NCBI GenBank assembly: GCA_010909165.1
Contig: MU008159.1
Coordinates: forward strand, 1,488,001-1,552,000
Origin: Anthoceros angustus
Taxonomy: Eukaryota; Streptophyta; Anthocerotopsida; Anthocerotales; Anthocerotaceae
Direction of reading: 5' to 3'
Length of the DNA: 64,000 nt
The notes beneath the pieces are model-generated. The model saw only the letters and a list, made by a program, of their open reading frames with translations, was not told where the DNA came from and did no database searches. This document shows, one piece after another, positions 22,375 through 34,790 of the stretch (position 1 is the stretch's first letter; each line of letters starts with the position of its first letter). The position numbers and the translations under genes are program-made.

Positions 22375-25300
22375 TCATGGTTCACAGAAAAGCTGCAAAG
22401 CCTGTTTGCGGAGTACCCGCATCTGCTGATCATAAGCTGCAGAGTTGCTGAGAAAGAGAGAGTTGGTGGATTGTCCTTTGGATAACCAGTTGAGAAACTC
22501 TGTACCTGAGGTCACCAGTTCCAAGTTGTCCGGGTCGAGATTGGTGAAAGGAGCATCCAGATCTTTCAGCTGGGCGACCACAACCTGTCTAGCGTTCAAG
22601 TTATCTTGGATAAGGACTTGCCATTCCTCACACAAGATAATCCGGATAGTTGGAGGTACCTTCAAACCCTTCTCGACCCCTGTCTGAATCTGTGCAATCC
22701 ATGTAAGCAACAAAACCTGTGCAGCACCCACTGACGTACACGAAAGTCGGAGGACCCATTCATCATCGGACCATGTGCAGACGTCACCGAAAATGCCTAG
22801 CTCCAGGCTCGTCTCGACTACCCTTAGTGCCCTTATTTCCCAGCCTAAAACCCAAAGAGCATCAACGAGTGCATTGTGGAAGCCCCGTTGCATCCCTGCA
22901 TTCAAGCCCTCCCTATCCAATCCCTGAAGGAACTCAGCTACTCCTTGCCACCTTCCATCCTGCTCTCCAACTTCATCCAACAACATTAACTCAGCTAGGA
23001 CTGACGGCAATCCAAGGTACTTCAAACAACCAAACAGACCCACAATATCCTCAGACCTACTGGACCTTGTCAAGGCTGCCAGGAGGGCAGTGAACACAAC
23101 TACTTTGGGTGCCAACACTGCTTTAACGGATTGAAGGATAGCTACCAGTCTCCCATTCACAGCCTCATCTGCGCCGAAGGCTTCTATTAACACAGCATAT
23201 GAGGTATGATTTGGGTGAGGTCCCTTCCCAGCAACGAGGTCATCATGCAAATCCAGCGCTTCTTTGTACCGAGCTGACCGTACGTAAAACCTCAGAACAG
23301 AGTTAAACCCTCCAATGCCACCGAGCATACTCTCCTTTCTCATCTTCTCTGCTAAAGCTGCACCCTTGTCAAATTGACCACATAGGCTATAAGCCTCTAG
23401 AAGGAAAGAATATGTTTGCACATTGGGTTCCACTTTTTTGCGAGCCATGGTCTCTTGCAGCACCTGCTCTGATTTCTGCCATAGTCCCTTCCTCCCATAC
23501 CCTGCCAACGAATCAGCCCAGCAATTTCCTTAAGAACAAAAGCTAGGTAGGTGTAAGGTTCATCAGTCAACCATCCACCCAACCTTTCGCAAAATTCACC
23601 GGTAAGGATAGGGACAACATACCTAGTATCACCCAGTTGTGACAAGCCAGAGACACAGGTTGCTTCCCGTGCAAATTTGTCAGCAGCTTCTCCGCATCCT
23701 CTATGCGTCGCATGTTGCAGCAGGCACCAAAAACCGAGCTCAAAAGACTATCATTAACCTGCTTGCCAAAATTCCGCAGTGACTCTGTATAGAGTTTCAA
23801 GCAGTCATCCACCATGCCTCTCTTCCCATGAATGTCAATGAGAAGTTTGAACGATGTTACATTAGGTGCTACACCGGACCTAATCATATGATCATATACT
23901 TTCATAGCCTGGAATTGACTGCCTCGACCAAAAACAAAGATCAGAGAATTGTAGACCTCTACACTAGGGTAATAACCCGCTTGCTCCATGTCGGCCAATA
24001 TCTGCCATGCATCTTCGTACTTCCCTGCCCTTCCAAAGGTAAAGAGAAGCGTATTGTAGAACGCAAGATCAGGTCTACTTCCATGCTCCCTGAATAGCCG
24101 GAGAACCTCTTTCACCTGATACACAAACCGAGTCAATCAGTAGCCCATTATGTTAGGGTAGCTGCCTTGTGGTACATGCCCCAATGAATCACTGTCAAAA
24201 CCCTGAAGACAACAGCACTCCATGACTTGCCAAGAGGTAAACGAATCTGTAAGCATCATTCTTACCCCATCAAAGAGGCCAGCTCTCCCATAGGCATTGA
24301 GCAAGGCATTGAATGTCTTCACGTCTGGGGGAAATCCCTCGTGTTTCATTCGCCCAAACCAGAATTTTACATCCTGAAGCCGCCCTGCCTTCCCATAGAT
24401 GTCTACAAGCGTGTTGTATGTAACAAGATCCAAGGGTAACCTGGATTTACCATCACTTGCAGACATGATATCTGTCACTATTTGCTCCACTGCATCCAAG
24501 CGTCCAGCTTTTCCATAGACAGAGATCAATGAATTATAGACAGTCAGATCAGGCTGCAGGCCTGAATTCTGCATTTCCTCCAACACTAAATCTAGCTGCT
24601 CCCATTCTCGGACTCGTCCGAATGCAGTGATCAGTATTGAGCAGGTCTGCAAATCAGCAGCAACGCCAGCCTGCATCACGGACCATCGTCAGAACAGCCG
24701 CAAATAGAACGGTCCACAATAATTGAAAAGAGTAGACTGATTGGGCAGTGAACAAGGACAACCTTACGCATCCGCTTGTAATATTCAGCAACTTTTCCAG
24801 TTTCTCCGGCTCTTCCCAAAGCATTCAGAACCACATTATAGAAAACGACGTCATGCTCCAGTGTCTGCTCATTGAGTTGCTCAAACACTTCAAGCATTCT
24901 CTTCGTGTCCCCTACATAAGAAGGCAGGAGTTGAGTCCGAGGAACGAATGTGGACCCAGTTCAGACTCTCTTCATCACTGGAAAGAAAAGTGACATGCAT
25001 ATCTTCTACAATGGAACGTAGGATACCTGGCCTAACAACATCAGAAAGAAATGGGAAGCATCATCATATGTACGCTGGATAACCATCATCTCCTAGAATT
25101 GACTCCAATCAGTGCAGAAGAGGCAAATACCGAGTTTGGCGTATGAGTTCAAGGCTGCATGATATGTGGATTTGTCTGGAGTATAGCCCCGTGAAACCAT
25201 AGCTCTAAATAATTCAACAGTGTTGGTGAACCGGCCCTTGCGACAAGCCAGCAAGACTAAGCTTGTGTATGTTGCTCTATCAGGCTGCACACCGTCCTGT

Positions 25301-27663
25301 TTCATTGTGTCAAACAGCGAAAGGGCTGTTTCCCAGCCCTTTGGAATTCGAGAACATCCATCAATCATAGCATTGTACAAGGATACCAAAGGCTTCAGAC
25401 CCACCTGACGCATTCTATCAAGTGCATGGACTGCTCTGTGTAGAGATCCACTTCTTAGATAGCCTAGAACTAAGGGACTATATTCAGGTAATCCAGGGTG
25501 CAACCCATCCTTTTTCATATACGTCAACACAAGCTCCACTTTGTCTATTCTTCTGGCTTTTGTAAGAACATTTATGACGATCTGGTACAAGTTCTCGTCA
25601 GGCTGGTAGTTGGGCTGATCTTGTAACCATTCCAACACTCGTAAAGCAGTAACCCAATCCCTCTGCAAACCAAGATCTGCCATGACCTGCTTTACCTCTT
25701 GAGAGGTGATTTTGCCAGCGAACGCATTCATGAGTTGCCCCACTTCCTCACTAGTCTTGGCCACATGCAAAGATCGTATTATTTCCAAAACATTCTCTGA
25801 CTTAGAAGGAGGACTTATGGGCCGAGCTTCATTCCTCCATTTACTAACAATCATTGGGAGCCTTCTTGGTCCAGCAGCTTCTCCACTTCTATTCCATTCA
25901 TAGCTTCCTCCCTGATAGTTGGTTCCACTATCGAGTCGATTGAGACGAGATGAGAACATAGCGTCAGGAAAAACGTCAGACCTTGCTTCCATGTCGCTCT
26001 GAGCTTCCGTTTCAGAAAAATCCGCTGTTGTTATGGACAGCCCGAGCAATTGTTGCACCTTCCCTACTCCATCTAGCTGCAGTTGACCTCCTTCAGAAAC
26101 CCCAGTCTTGCCCGCAGTGTCTGCAGGCAGCTCAGGGAGAACTAGCCCGTGCTGAGCTGAACTAGTTTCATTCACAGTAAAAGGTACCTCAATTTGGGTC
26201 AGTGCTGACGAAGCATTGGTGTCCATACCGGCAGAGACTCCACCCTCCTCCAATACAGAAGCAGTTGGTAAGGAACCGGCAGAGACTCCACCCTCCTCCA
26301 ATACAGATGCAGTTGGTAAGGAACCGGCAGCCACTTTTTTCCTGGAAACTCTAGCCACTCTCGGCGATCGCTGCACCTTCGAAACTCCATCTGGCTGCGA
26401 CTGTCCTTCTCCGAGAAGGGAAGTCTCTGGATCTGCAGATACTTCAGGGGGAACTACTACCGGATCCTGAGCTGCACTAACTCCGTCTCCGGCAAATTGG
26501 CCCTGAACCTGAGTCAGTGCTGACGAAGGATCGACGTCCCTCACGGCAGACCCTCCACCCACCTCCAATACCAAAGCAGGTGACGAAGAAACTGAAACCC
26601 TTCTTTTCCTGGAAACTCTGGTCACCCTCTGTACTTGTTGTACTTTCGAAACTTCACTTAGCTGCAGTTGTCCAGCTTCCAAGACAATAGTCTCAGGGGA
26701 GCTGTCTGCAAGGTCTGTAGGCAGCTCAGAGAGAATTGAAGAATCCTGAGCTGAACGAGCTGCATCTCCAGCAGAAGGGCCCTCTATCGGGGTCAGTGCT
26801 AACGAAGCGTCGCTGTCCCTAACTGCAGGCACTCCACCTCCCTCCTGTACAGAAGCATTTTGTAAAGAAACAGCAGCCACTTTCTTTCTGGAAACTCTGG
26901 CCACTCTCGGCTTAACGGGAACCGTCAGGGTGACTCCCTTGCCATCATGTGCGGTTTCCGAAGCAAGGCTGTCAGGGCTGTCTGGAATAGAAATCTTGGT
27001 AGACCCTTTCCTTCGCACAGCTTTGACAGTCCTTTTAGGTTTGGACTTTGTGCTCGGTGCAGAGTCATCTGACCCTAGTGGATTTCCTTCCACATTGCTG
27101 ACGCTCAGCGAGGCTGCAACAGGACTTTCGACCGCAACAGCGGTCGCAAGAAGCCGTCTTCGCCTGGAACTGTCCAGGAATCCATCTACATTCCTTCCTC
27201 TAGCAGAACACAATTCGTTCCTCCGAAAATCCCACGACTGCAACCTGCAAGCCCCGGCATCGCCTACCTTGAGTGCATATACCAGTGCACATTGCATAGT
27301 CACAACCTGCACTCCCATTCCCATCTTCCGAGTGCAATCCAAGCAAGCCGCATCCTCCCTTCCAAGCCTCTTTCCAGGAGCAACGCCACCTATCTGAAGA
27401 CATCCTCCGCCAGAAAAGACTCTTTCCCCTCGTGCACCAGTGCCGACAAGCTCTCCATTGCTCACGGTATTGACACACAATGGATGCACATTCTGAGCTG
27501 GAAGGAACAGCTGGTCCCGCAATCGAACTCTCCCGTTAGTCAGAAGTACAGAATGCGACTCCCTAACAAGCAGCAGTGTGGGCGAAATCCCTTGGCTGCC
27601 CTGCGGCCGCCGAAGTCGGTAGCCCAGCTGCGGAGAACACGCACAATGCTCGGCCCACAGCAT
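22375..27663 (-). CDS. P-class PPR protein with degenerate SMR-like C-terminus
   Basis: Five exons fit: 27663-25131, 24911-24763, 24670-24266, 24115-23623, 23501-22375 (4707 nt, 1568 residues), with phases consistent. PPR proteins bind organellar RNA through 35-residue helical repeats. The first 600 or so residues are low-complexity: a basic N-terminus, then three imperfect repeats of about 90 residues. From about residue 630 P-type PPR motifs run without E or DYW domains (GLHPGLPEYSPLVLGYLRSG, LPLDLVTYNTLVDIYGKAG, RPDLAFYNTLLFTFGRAGKY). The C-terminus (FHNALVDALWVLGWEIRALR, then WSDDEWVLRLSCTSVGAAQ) resembles the SMR tail of chloroplast PPR-SMR proteins such as pTAC2 and GUN1, but lacks LDLHG. 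The start may lie further in, at an ATG near 27300, which would give a more typical transit peptide. Orthology is not assigned. Confidence 0.85.
26040..26920 (-). repeat. Three internal repeats of about 90 codons in the PPR N-terminus
   Basis: Each unit begins with an ARVSRKK-like basic motif, passes through an ASV.E.GGV core and an ALT.I/V core, then an ELP or PPEVSAD segment, and ends VSKVQ or VGKVQ. Approximate positions are 26.92-26.64, 26.64-26.37 and 26.37-26.04 kb. The last unit also carries a perfectly framed 48-bp duplication (26228-26275 and 26276-26323). A fourth, isolated copy lies at 63.74-63.86 kb. Confidence 0.8.
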
Positions 27664-29450
27664 CTAAGCAGCTCTTCCTGTCAGCACCTGCACCATCCAC
27701 TCTGCAAAGCGGAGACAGCAACCGGAACCTACCCGAATTAACAGTTTCAGACAGACAGACTAACAGAATGCAACCAAGCCGTCTTGCGAATCGTTTAGCC
27801 CAATCCTGCTGCCAATGAGCGCGCAAGATTCTCTATCCTTGCTCCGATACCAGCAGTTCATCGATATCACAATTTTTACAAGATGTTGAGTACTATTGGG
27901 CCTGGTGAACGATCATATACCTACTCGGAGGAGTTAAAGTATCCTCTTTGTGCCTGCTAATCGGGTTGCAATGCTATACGCAGTCAAGTCAAGTCAAGTT
28001 TATTCATGTAACTAACGTCTTGCGCTCAAGAATTCACTCCAGGGAGTCCGGCCAGCCCCATGACTACAAAAGTAAGTTGTACATGGCTTATCCTCTATTG
28101 ACATAATCTAAAGGGTGGTCCTCTACATCTGAACAAATTATAAGAGGTCTTGTTCGAATGAAATACGCGCCCTTGTGGAGGTTGCTTTTATTAAACCACA
28201 GTTAAATATTTTAGTTAATTATTTAAAATTTATTTACCATTGTAAACTCTACTATTGTAAATTATATTGTTATAAATAGTTTGTATCATTGTAAATATTT
28301 TCTCCCAAAAAAAAATCAAATTATTGTAAATATTTCCCTCAAAAAAAATTCAAACCATTATAATGGTTTCTTTCCTTGAAAATATTTTCCCCTAAAAATT
28401 CAAACCGTTGTAAACCTTTTCCCGCCAAAAAATTCAAACCCTTATAAAAGCTATCGTATATAAAATAATAATATGAGTTATTCAAATACTACCTACAGGA
28501 CTAAATAAGGGTAGGGATACTGCGGAGTCATATTATGAACACTTTCAATGTTGGATACATTTGCCTAGTCTGTTGCAACAACACAGCCAAAACATTGTAA
28601 GGCTATTCTAGGAATTTGTGAGACATCCACATCAAGTTCTTAGAAAGGGATAAATGAGCCTGCTGGTCCTGTGCAAGAAGCTGAGGTGTCAGCAGCAGTA
28701 GCTTGGGAAAGTAGCAAGCTGTAACTAGCAACAAGCCCCAATCAGCACATGCAATTTAGTGTTACCTTCAAATGCAAAGCATTGAATCCACAGTCTCTCA
28801 TAATTGATGATGTCTTCTCTTCTCCGAACAAGACCTAGAGTTCCCACCGCAGATCAGCAGCACATAGGACATCAGCACCCTCGAGTTCGAGCACACGCGT
28901 CCTCCATCACTCCACATCGCCTGACTTCATCCTTGTACCAGTTGCGCCTAGTTCAAAAGGAATCAGAGAGTTATCATGTGTTCCTACCAAAGATCCATCT
29001 TGCAATTTGGCTAGCAGATTGCAGAGCTCGCCTCAAATCGGCTAGAGACATCCTTGCACGGGGCTGGAAAATTAGCAGGATACCTTCACCACCATCCCAA
29101 AATGCTAGACAATGCAGAGCTCCTTATAGCCATTCCAGGGCCACAACATGAGAGGGAGTCCAACAAAGTACCGCCCTTGCCCGGTCGTGCAAGATCTGCT
29201 GCCAAGGCATCACAGTGTGGCGATGCATCATCCGCCATCTCCCTAAGTTGCCAAACCCTACCGCTTTGCCGGATGCAGCTCCACACCCCTCCTCCAGCTC
29301 CGCGGCCGCCTCCGGCCACCAATGCGCCCACCCGGAAGCACGTACTTTGATCCTGAGCCTCACACCAAGTCCAGCGTCTTGACAGAAAAAAGGAGAGAGC
29401 GTGTGTTTCCCAGTTTAGAAATTTAATGATAAAAACTAAAGACGAAAGAG
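27664..29450. other. Intergenic; AT-rich patch with TTGTAAA-type motifs
   Basis: Contains the PPR promoter. At 28.2-28.45 kb an AT-rich patch has many copies of ATTGTAAA or TTATAAA spaced 15-30 bp apart. At 29.1-29.35 kb the minus strand has an ATG frame starting MADDASPHCDALAADLARPG after a TAGGGTTT-like leader. It stops after about 50 codons and has no family, so I do not call it a gene. Other frames are background. Confidence 0.45.
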
Positions 29451-31320
29451 TCTTACGGCGAATAAATTAGTGGATGGTAGAGGAGCTTTCACCAAAGAGT
29501 CAATTCCTAACCTCATCAGGTTGAAAACACTTTTTTTTGGTAACGCTGATCTCACCCCGGGTAAATCTTTCACTCTTCCCCCTCTTACTAGAACTACAGG
29601 ATGTTCTTGCAAATTATGGCCCCCTATGTAGTAGCAACTCGACGTGCTTTCTAGTTTTTGTAAAGCCAAGGGTCTCAATGTCAATCTGCGCAAGACCATG
29701 ATCATGCGATTCAACTCTAAGGATTACAAGGGTGATTGCGTATTCTATTATGATGGTTAAGAGGTGGAGATGGTCCGCTCCTATACGTACCTAGGTGTTA
29801 CGATTTTTAGTTCGAAGTAACTTCAATTGGACTTTTTCTGCCTCTTCCCGCGCTGCCAAGGATGGTCTTTGCGGTCCTCTGCACCGCTTTATACTGAGAT
29901 GAATATTCAAGATATCAACCCTGAAAGCAACTTTTCAACACACGTCATACCCTCCATTATTTATCTTTGTTGAGGTTTGGGGCCCGGGTCTTTCCTCTTC
30001 CTCTTGGGCTAAGATGGAAAAAGTACAAACCTCCTTTCTCCGTGCTGACATTGTCTGTAAGCATTCGACCCCCTTACCTATCATCCTTTCTGAATTTGCT
30101 GGCTTACTTCTTGAACTTGATAGCCTCTTTCGCCGGTCCTCTGCGCCGGCTTTATACAGGATGAATATTCAAGATATCAACCTCGGAAAGCAACTTTTCA
30201 ACACACTGGTCATACCCTCCATTATTTATGCTGTTGAGGTTTGGGGCCCGGGTCTTTCCTCTTCCTCTTGGGCTAAGATGGAAAAAGTACAAACCTCCTT
30301 TCTCCGTGCTGACATTGTCTGTAAGCATTCGACCCCCTTATCTATCATCCTTTCTGAATTTGCTGGCTTACTTCTTGAACTTGATAGCCTCTTTCGCCTC
30401 TCTTGTTTCCTTTACCGCCTCTTCCTCCTTGACATTGTTAACCCTTCCCTTCCATCCTCCCTTCCCCCTACTCCCCCACCATCTCCTTGCGTACAGGTCT
30501 TCCCGCTCCCTTTGGCTCAATACTGATTCCCAAGCTTCTTTTTCTTGGCTCTCCCAAGCAGCTGCTTGGCTTAAACGGCTTGACTTTGCACTGGTCCCCT
30601 TAGGCTCCCGGCTTGGCCAACTCCCCATTCCCCCCTCCCCCTTTCTCATCTCCCTCCGAACCACCTCATATGGTGGGACCTTAAATTAAGATACCTTCGT
30701 CTCACTAGGTTCCCCCTTTCATTTGCTCCTCCCCTAACGTCCAAACTCCATTTCTACAAGGAGGAGTTCCGTGTCAATCCCCCCTCTGGTTCTCTGCCCT
30801 ACCACGTTACCTTAGTTCCCCTCTCTCTTTCAAGCTCCGCACTCTCATCGGTCAATTTCTTGTTAGCTCCCACCACCCGAATCGAGACCGAATGTTGGCT
30901 TAAGCCCACACCTCCCCAAGCTGCCTGTATTTGCAAGCTCTACTCCCTTGACCCTGAATTTGAATTGCACTTCCTCTTCTATTGCCCTATCTATGCTCCT
31001 ATTCGGGCTCGCTACACTCTTCGTTTTGAGTGTGCTAGTTTTTCCTTACGCAGATTCTTTTCGTTTCATATTCCGAAGCTTACTGGCCTATGTCTCTCTG
31101 AGCTTCTTGATTTTCGGCAGACCCAGTTGGACTCTTTATAGCTCTTTTGCCTCTTATAGCTTTCCTTCCCTTTTTCCATCTTGCACCGTCTCTGTCTCTC
31201 TAGTTCAGATGTATGTATATGTACGCAGTGTTTCACCTCTTTTTACGCTATACTATCTCTTTCCCATGATGGTCCTTTCATCCTTAGTGGACATAAATAA
31301 ATTTATTGTTGTTGTTGTAT
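29451..31320 (+). mobile_element. L1-like LINE, 5'-truncated 3' part
   Basis: The plus strand encodes, with stops and frameshifts, the end of an L1-type reverse transcriptase: [20 protein letters not shown], a broken FYYDG, and EMVRSYTYLGVTIF at about 29.65-29.82 kb. These match the minus-strand LINE at 37.2-37.3 kb. The C-terminal region (30.0-31.1 kb) follows and includes a Cys/His knuckle-like CICKLYSLDPEFELHFLFYC. The 3' end is an untranslated tail finishing in ATTGTTGTTGTTGTA near 31320. A 262-bp direct duplication interrupts it. Incapable of autonomous movement. Confidence 0.85.
29870..30395 (+). repeat. 262-bp direct duplication within the LINE
   Basis: The sequence beginning ATGAATATTCAAGATATCAA at 29899 recurs at 30161. 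The two copies carry the same stretch of LINE coding sequence and differ by several short indels, which break the frame in copy 1 while copy 2 remains open for a longer distance. Confidence 0.9.
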
Positions 31321-34300
31321 GCCCACTTGCTCGAGGAAGGGAGATTGAAGGGAAATATTTTGATTTCACAATCCTTTGTCCATGTTAATATTTGTGCACC
31401 TCTTGTCCATTTGAGTATCATTTACCACTTGTTTTTTCACCTTGTAGAACAACTACGGCACCACCTCTATGTCCTTACTTTTTTACTACGGCACCACCTT
31501 CACGTGTGCAAGTGTGGCCCATCATACATGACACTTTCAAGGTGTCGTGCTTATTCACCATAGAGAAAAAACAAGGACATAGAGGTGCGGCCCATCATAC
31601 ATGTCACTTTTTAAGCATAAATAAGTACCACTCTGCTTTTTTTCTATTGTGGAATAAACACGGCACCACAGCAACACCTCCACTCTGTGCATATAAATAT
31701 CACAATGCAATTGTCCGTCGATGGATTCTATGCATATTGGATGATGGAAATGTCATTGATATGTCATTGGCATAGTGCCGAAAATTTTAAAGGTTGACTC
31801 TGGAGTATCAACAGCTGGCATGTTTTTGAAGGTCCGGTGGTTCAAACCAATTTATAATGAAGATGAAAAGGATCGTCGCAAGGGCTTGAAGATAGACACA
31901 TCCAAAATGCATATAGTGGACCTTATCGCTCTACAAGAGTCCAAGATGACCCCTTTACCCTTGTGTCACCCAAACTAGTTCAGACTTTTCTCTATGACAA
32001 TAAGATGGTTGTCGGGACTAGTGCACGAGGAAAACGACTTGTTATAGAAGGAATAAGTACATTTTGTGAGTGGTTTAATAGCTTGTCCATGTAACCCATA
32101 AACTCTCTTTGAGTTTGCTCTCTTGTAAAATGGTTTGTTTAAAACCTTAAAGTTTCTTACTTAAGAAAAAGAAAGTGTTGTAAAAAGACGCAACATTCCA
32201 ATAGAAAACTATGTCCCACAATTTACAACGTGGTTTACAATTGAGTTTTTGATTATGAAATTATTTTACTGATACTTGTTGTAGGATGAATAATTTTACA
32301 ACATCTATATTTTAATGCAAGTTACAAGAAAAAATATAAATTATTTAAAATTATAATGACCTTAGTTGTAAAATGTACGTGGCCCTATTCAACAAAAACT
32401 CTTTACTATGCAAATTACAACCCTAAATTAGAGATATTTTTAAAATAAAATACCTTCGCCTCACTAGGTTCCCCTTTCATTTGCTCCTCCCTAACGTCCA
32501 AACTCCATTTCTACAAGGAGGAGTTCGTGTCAATCCCCTCCGTTCTCTCGCCTACCACGTTACCTTAGTTCCCTCTCTCTCAAGCTCCGCACTCATCGGT
32601 CAATTTCTTGTTAGCTCCACCACCCGAATCGAGACCGAATGTTGGCTTAAGCCCACACCTCCCAAGCTGCCTCTGTATGTTTCTACTCCTTGACCTCAAT
32701 TTGAATTGCACTTCCTCTTCTATTGCCCTATCTATGCTCCTATTCGGGCTCGCTACACTCTTCGTTTTGAGTGTGCTAGTTTTTCCTTACGCAGATTCTT
32801 TTCGTTTCATATTCCGAAGCTTACTGGCCTATGTCTCTCTGAGCTTCTTGATTTTCGGCAGAACCAGTTGGACTCTTTATAGCTCTTTTGCCTCTTATAG
32901 CTTTCCTTCCCTTTTTCCATCTTGCACCGTCTCTGTCTCTCTAGTTCAGATGTATGTATATGTACGCAGTGTTTCACCTCTTTTTACGCTATACTATCTC
33001 TTTCCCATGATGGTCCTTTCATCCTTAGTGGACATAAATAAATTTATTGTTGTTGTTGTATGCCCACTTGCTCGAGGAAGGGAGATTGAAGGGAAATATT
33101 TTGATTTCACAATCCTTTGTCCATGTTAATATTTGTGCACCTCTTGTCCATTTGAGTATCATTTACCACTTGTTTTTTCACCTTGTAGAACAACTACGGC
33201 ACCTCTATGTCCTTACTTTTACTCGGCACCACCTTCACGTGTGCAAGTGTGGCCCATCATACATGACACTTTCAAGGTGTCGTGCTTATTCACCATAGAG
33301 AAAAAACAAGGACATAGAGGTGCGGCCCATCATACATGTCACTTTTTAACTGTTAAATAAGTACCACTCTGCTTTTTTTCTATTGTGGAATAAACACGGC
33401 ACCACAGCAACACCTCCACTCTGTGCATATAAATATCACAATGCAATTGTCCGTCGATGGATTCTATGCATATTGGATGATGGAAATGTCATTGATATGT
33501 CATTGGCATAGTGCCGAAAATTTTAAAGGTTGACTCTGGAGTATCAACAGCTGGCATGTTTTTGAAGGTCCGGTGGTTCAAACCAATTTATAATGAAGAT
33601 GAAAAGGATCGTCGTAAGGGCATTGCAACAAACATCGCTAAAGGAGGAGTGGTCATCGGCATCGACAATAGTCATTGAAGAGTGCGGCTGGCGACTCATC
33701 CATGCCTTTCGACACGAGTCAAGAACCACGCCATACTCGGATGCGGTCCATATCGCCTCAAAGTTATCGTTCTCCTCCATTGCTTGCTCGTCTTCAATAG
33801 TATCATTCCCAGGCCCACCATCGGTGTGGGCGCCACACAAGATCTAGGGTTTCGACCTCATCCAAAATGCATATAGTGGACCTTATCGCCTACAAGAGTC
33901 CAAGATGACCCCTTTACCCTTGTCTCCCAAACTAGTTCGGACTTTCTCTATGACAATAAGATGGTTGTCGGGACTAGTGCGAAAACGACTTGTTATAGAA
34001 GGAATAAGTACATTTTGTGAGTGGTTTAATAGCTTGTCCATGTAACCCATAAACTCTCTTTGAGTTTGCTCTCTTGTAAAATGGTTTGTTTAAAACCTTA
34101 AAGTTTCTTACTTAAGAAAAGAAAGTGTTGTAAAAAGACGAACATTCCAATAGAAAACTATGTCCCACAATTTACAACGTGGTTTACAATTGAGTTTTTG
34201 ATTATGAAATTATTTTACTGATACTTGTTGTAGGATGAATAATTTTACAACATCTATATTTTAATGCAAGTTACAAGAAAAAATATAAATTATTTAAAAT

Positions 34301-34401
34301 TATAATGACCTTAGTTGTAAAATGTACGTGGCCCTATTCAACAAAAACTCTTTACTATGCAAATTACAACCCTAAATTAGAGATATTTTTAAAAATAAAA
34401 T
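30691..34401 (+). repeat. Large tandem duplication containing LINE 3' ends
   Basis: Copy A (about 30691-32449) and copy B (about 32450-34401) each contain the last 0.63 kb of the LINE, its (TTG)n tail and the same 1.1-1.3 kb of downstream flank. Copy B carries many 1-4 bp deletions relative to A in CCC, CTCT and similar runs. Copy B also has about 255 bp (33612-33866) absent from A; that piece occurs a third time at 35.56-35.83 kb. Because the flank beyond the LINE tail is included, this is segmental duplication rather than two insertions. Confidence 0.93.
31321..32449. other. Non-LINE flank of duplication copy A
   Basis: No intact gene. A frame at 31775-31978 (containing MFLKVRWFKPIYNEDEKDRR and MHIVDLIALQESKM) has a faint resemblance to the start of an endonuclease domain of retroelements but is short. 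From 32.1 kb TTGTAAAA-type motifs recur. The matching flank in copy B runs about 33061-34401. Confidence 0.4.
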
Positions 34402-34790
34402 ACTGTGTTGTAAATATAGATTCATGTGTTATAAAAGCAGTGTTGTAAAATTCAAGCTATTGCTGTAAACGAAGCCCCATTGTAAAAAGCGTATTGGCTA
34501 TTGTAAAAGTATTATTGTAAAATACCAATAATTGATATAAAAGACACATTGTTGTAAAAAGCGTAGTATGTATTGCAAAAGTCATTTTGTTAAACATAGG
34601 CCAACGTTGTAAGAGACATCGTGTTGTAATTAGAGTAGACTGCGTTATAAACCTCGAGTTGTAAAACAACCGTTATCGTTGTAAATAGACATTGTGTTAT
34701 AATCATGGTAGTCGGCGTTGTATAAACCCCATGTTGAAAACTATAGCATGTTGTAATCTTGCAAACCCTCATTGTGTTGTCAAAACACAC
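34080..34790 (+). repeat. Degenerate array of TTGTAAA motifs
   Basis: Across about 0.7 kb the plus strand shows TTGTAAA, TTGTAAAA or one-base variants roughly every 20-35 bp, all in one orientation, embedded in otherwise unrelated sequence. Similar motif clusters occur at 28.2-28.45 and 32.1-32.4 kb. Such spacing resembles subterminal repeats of DNA transposons, but no terminal inverted repeats or target duplication were identified. Confidence 0.6.

Noticed and set aside
29080-29265. Minus-strand ATG frame starting MADDASPHCD after a TAGGGTTT-like leader
   Set aside because: It stops after about 50 codons, and no continuing exon or family was found.
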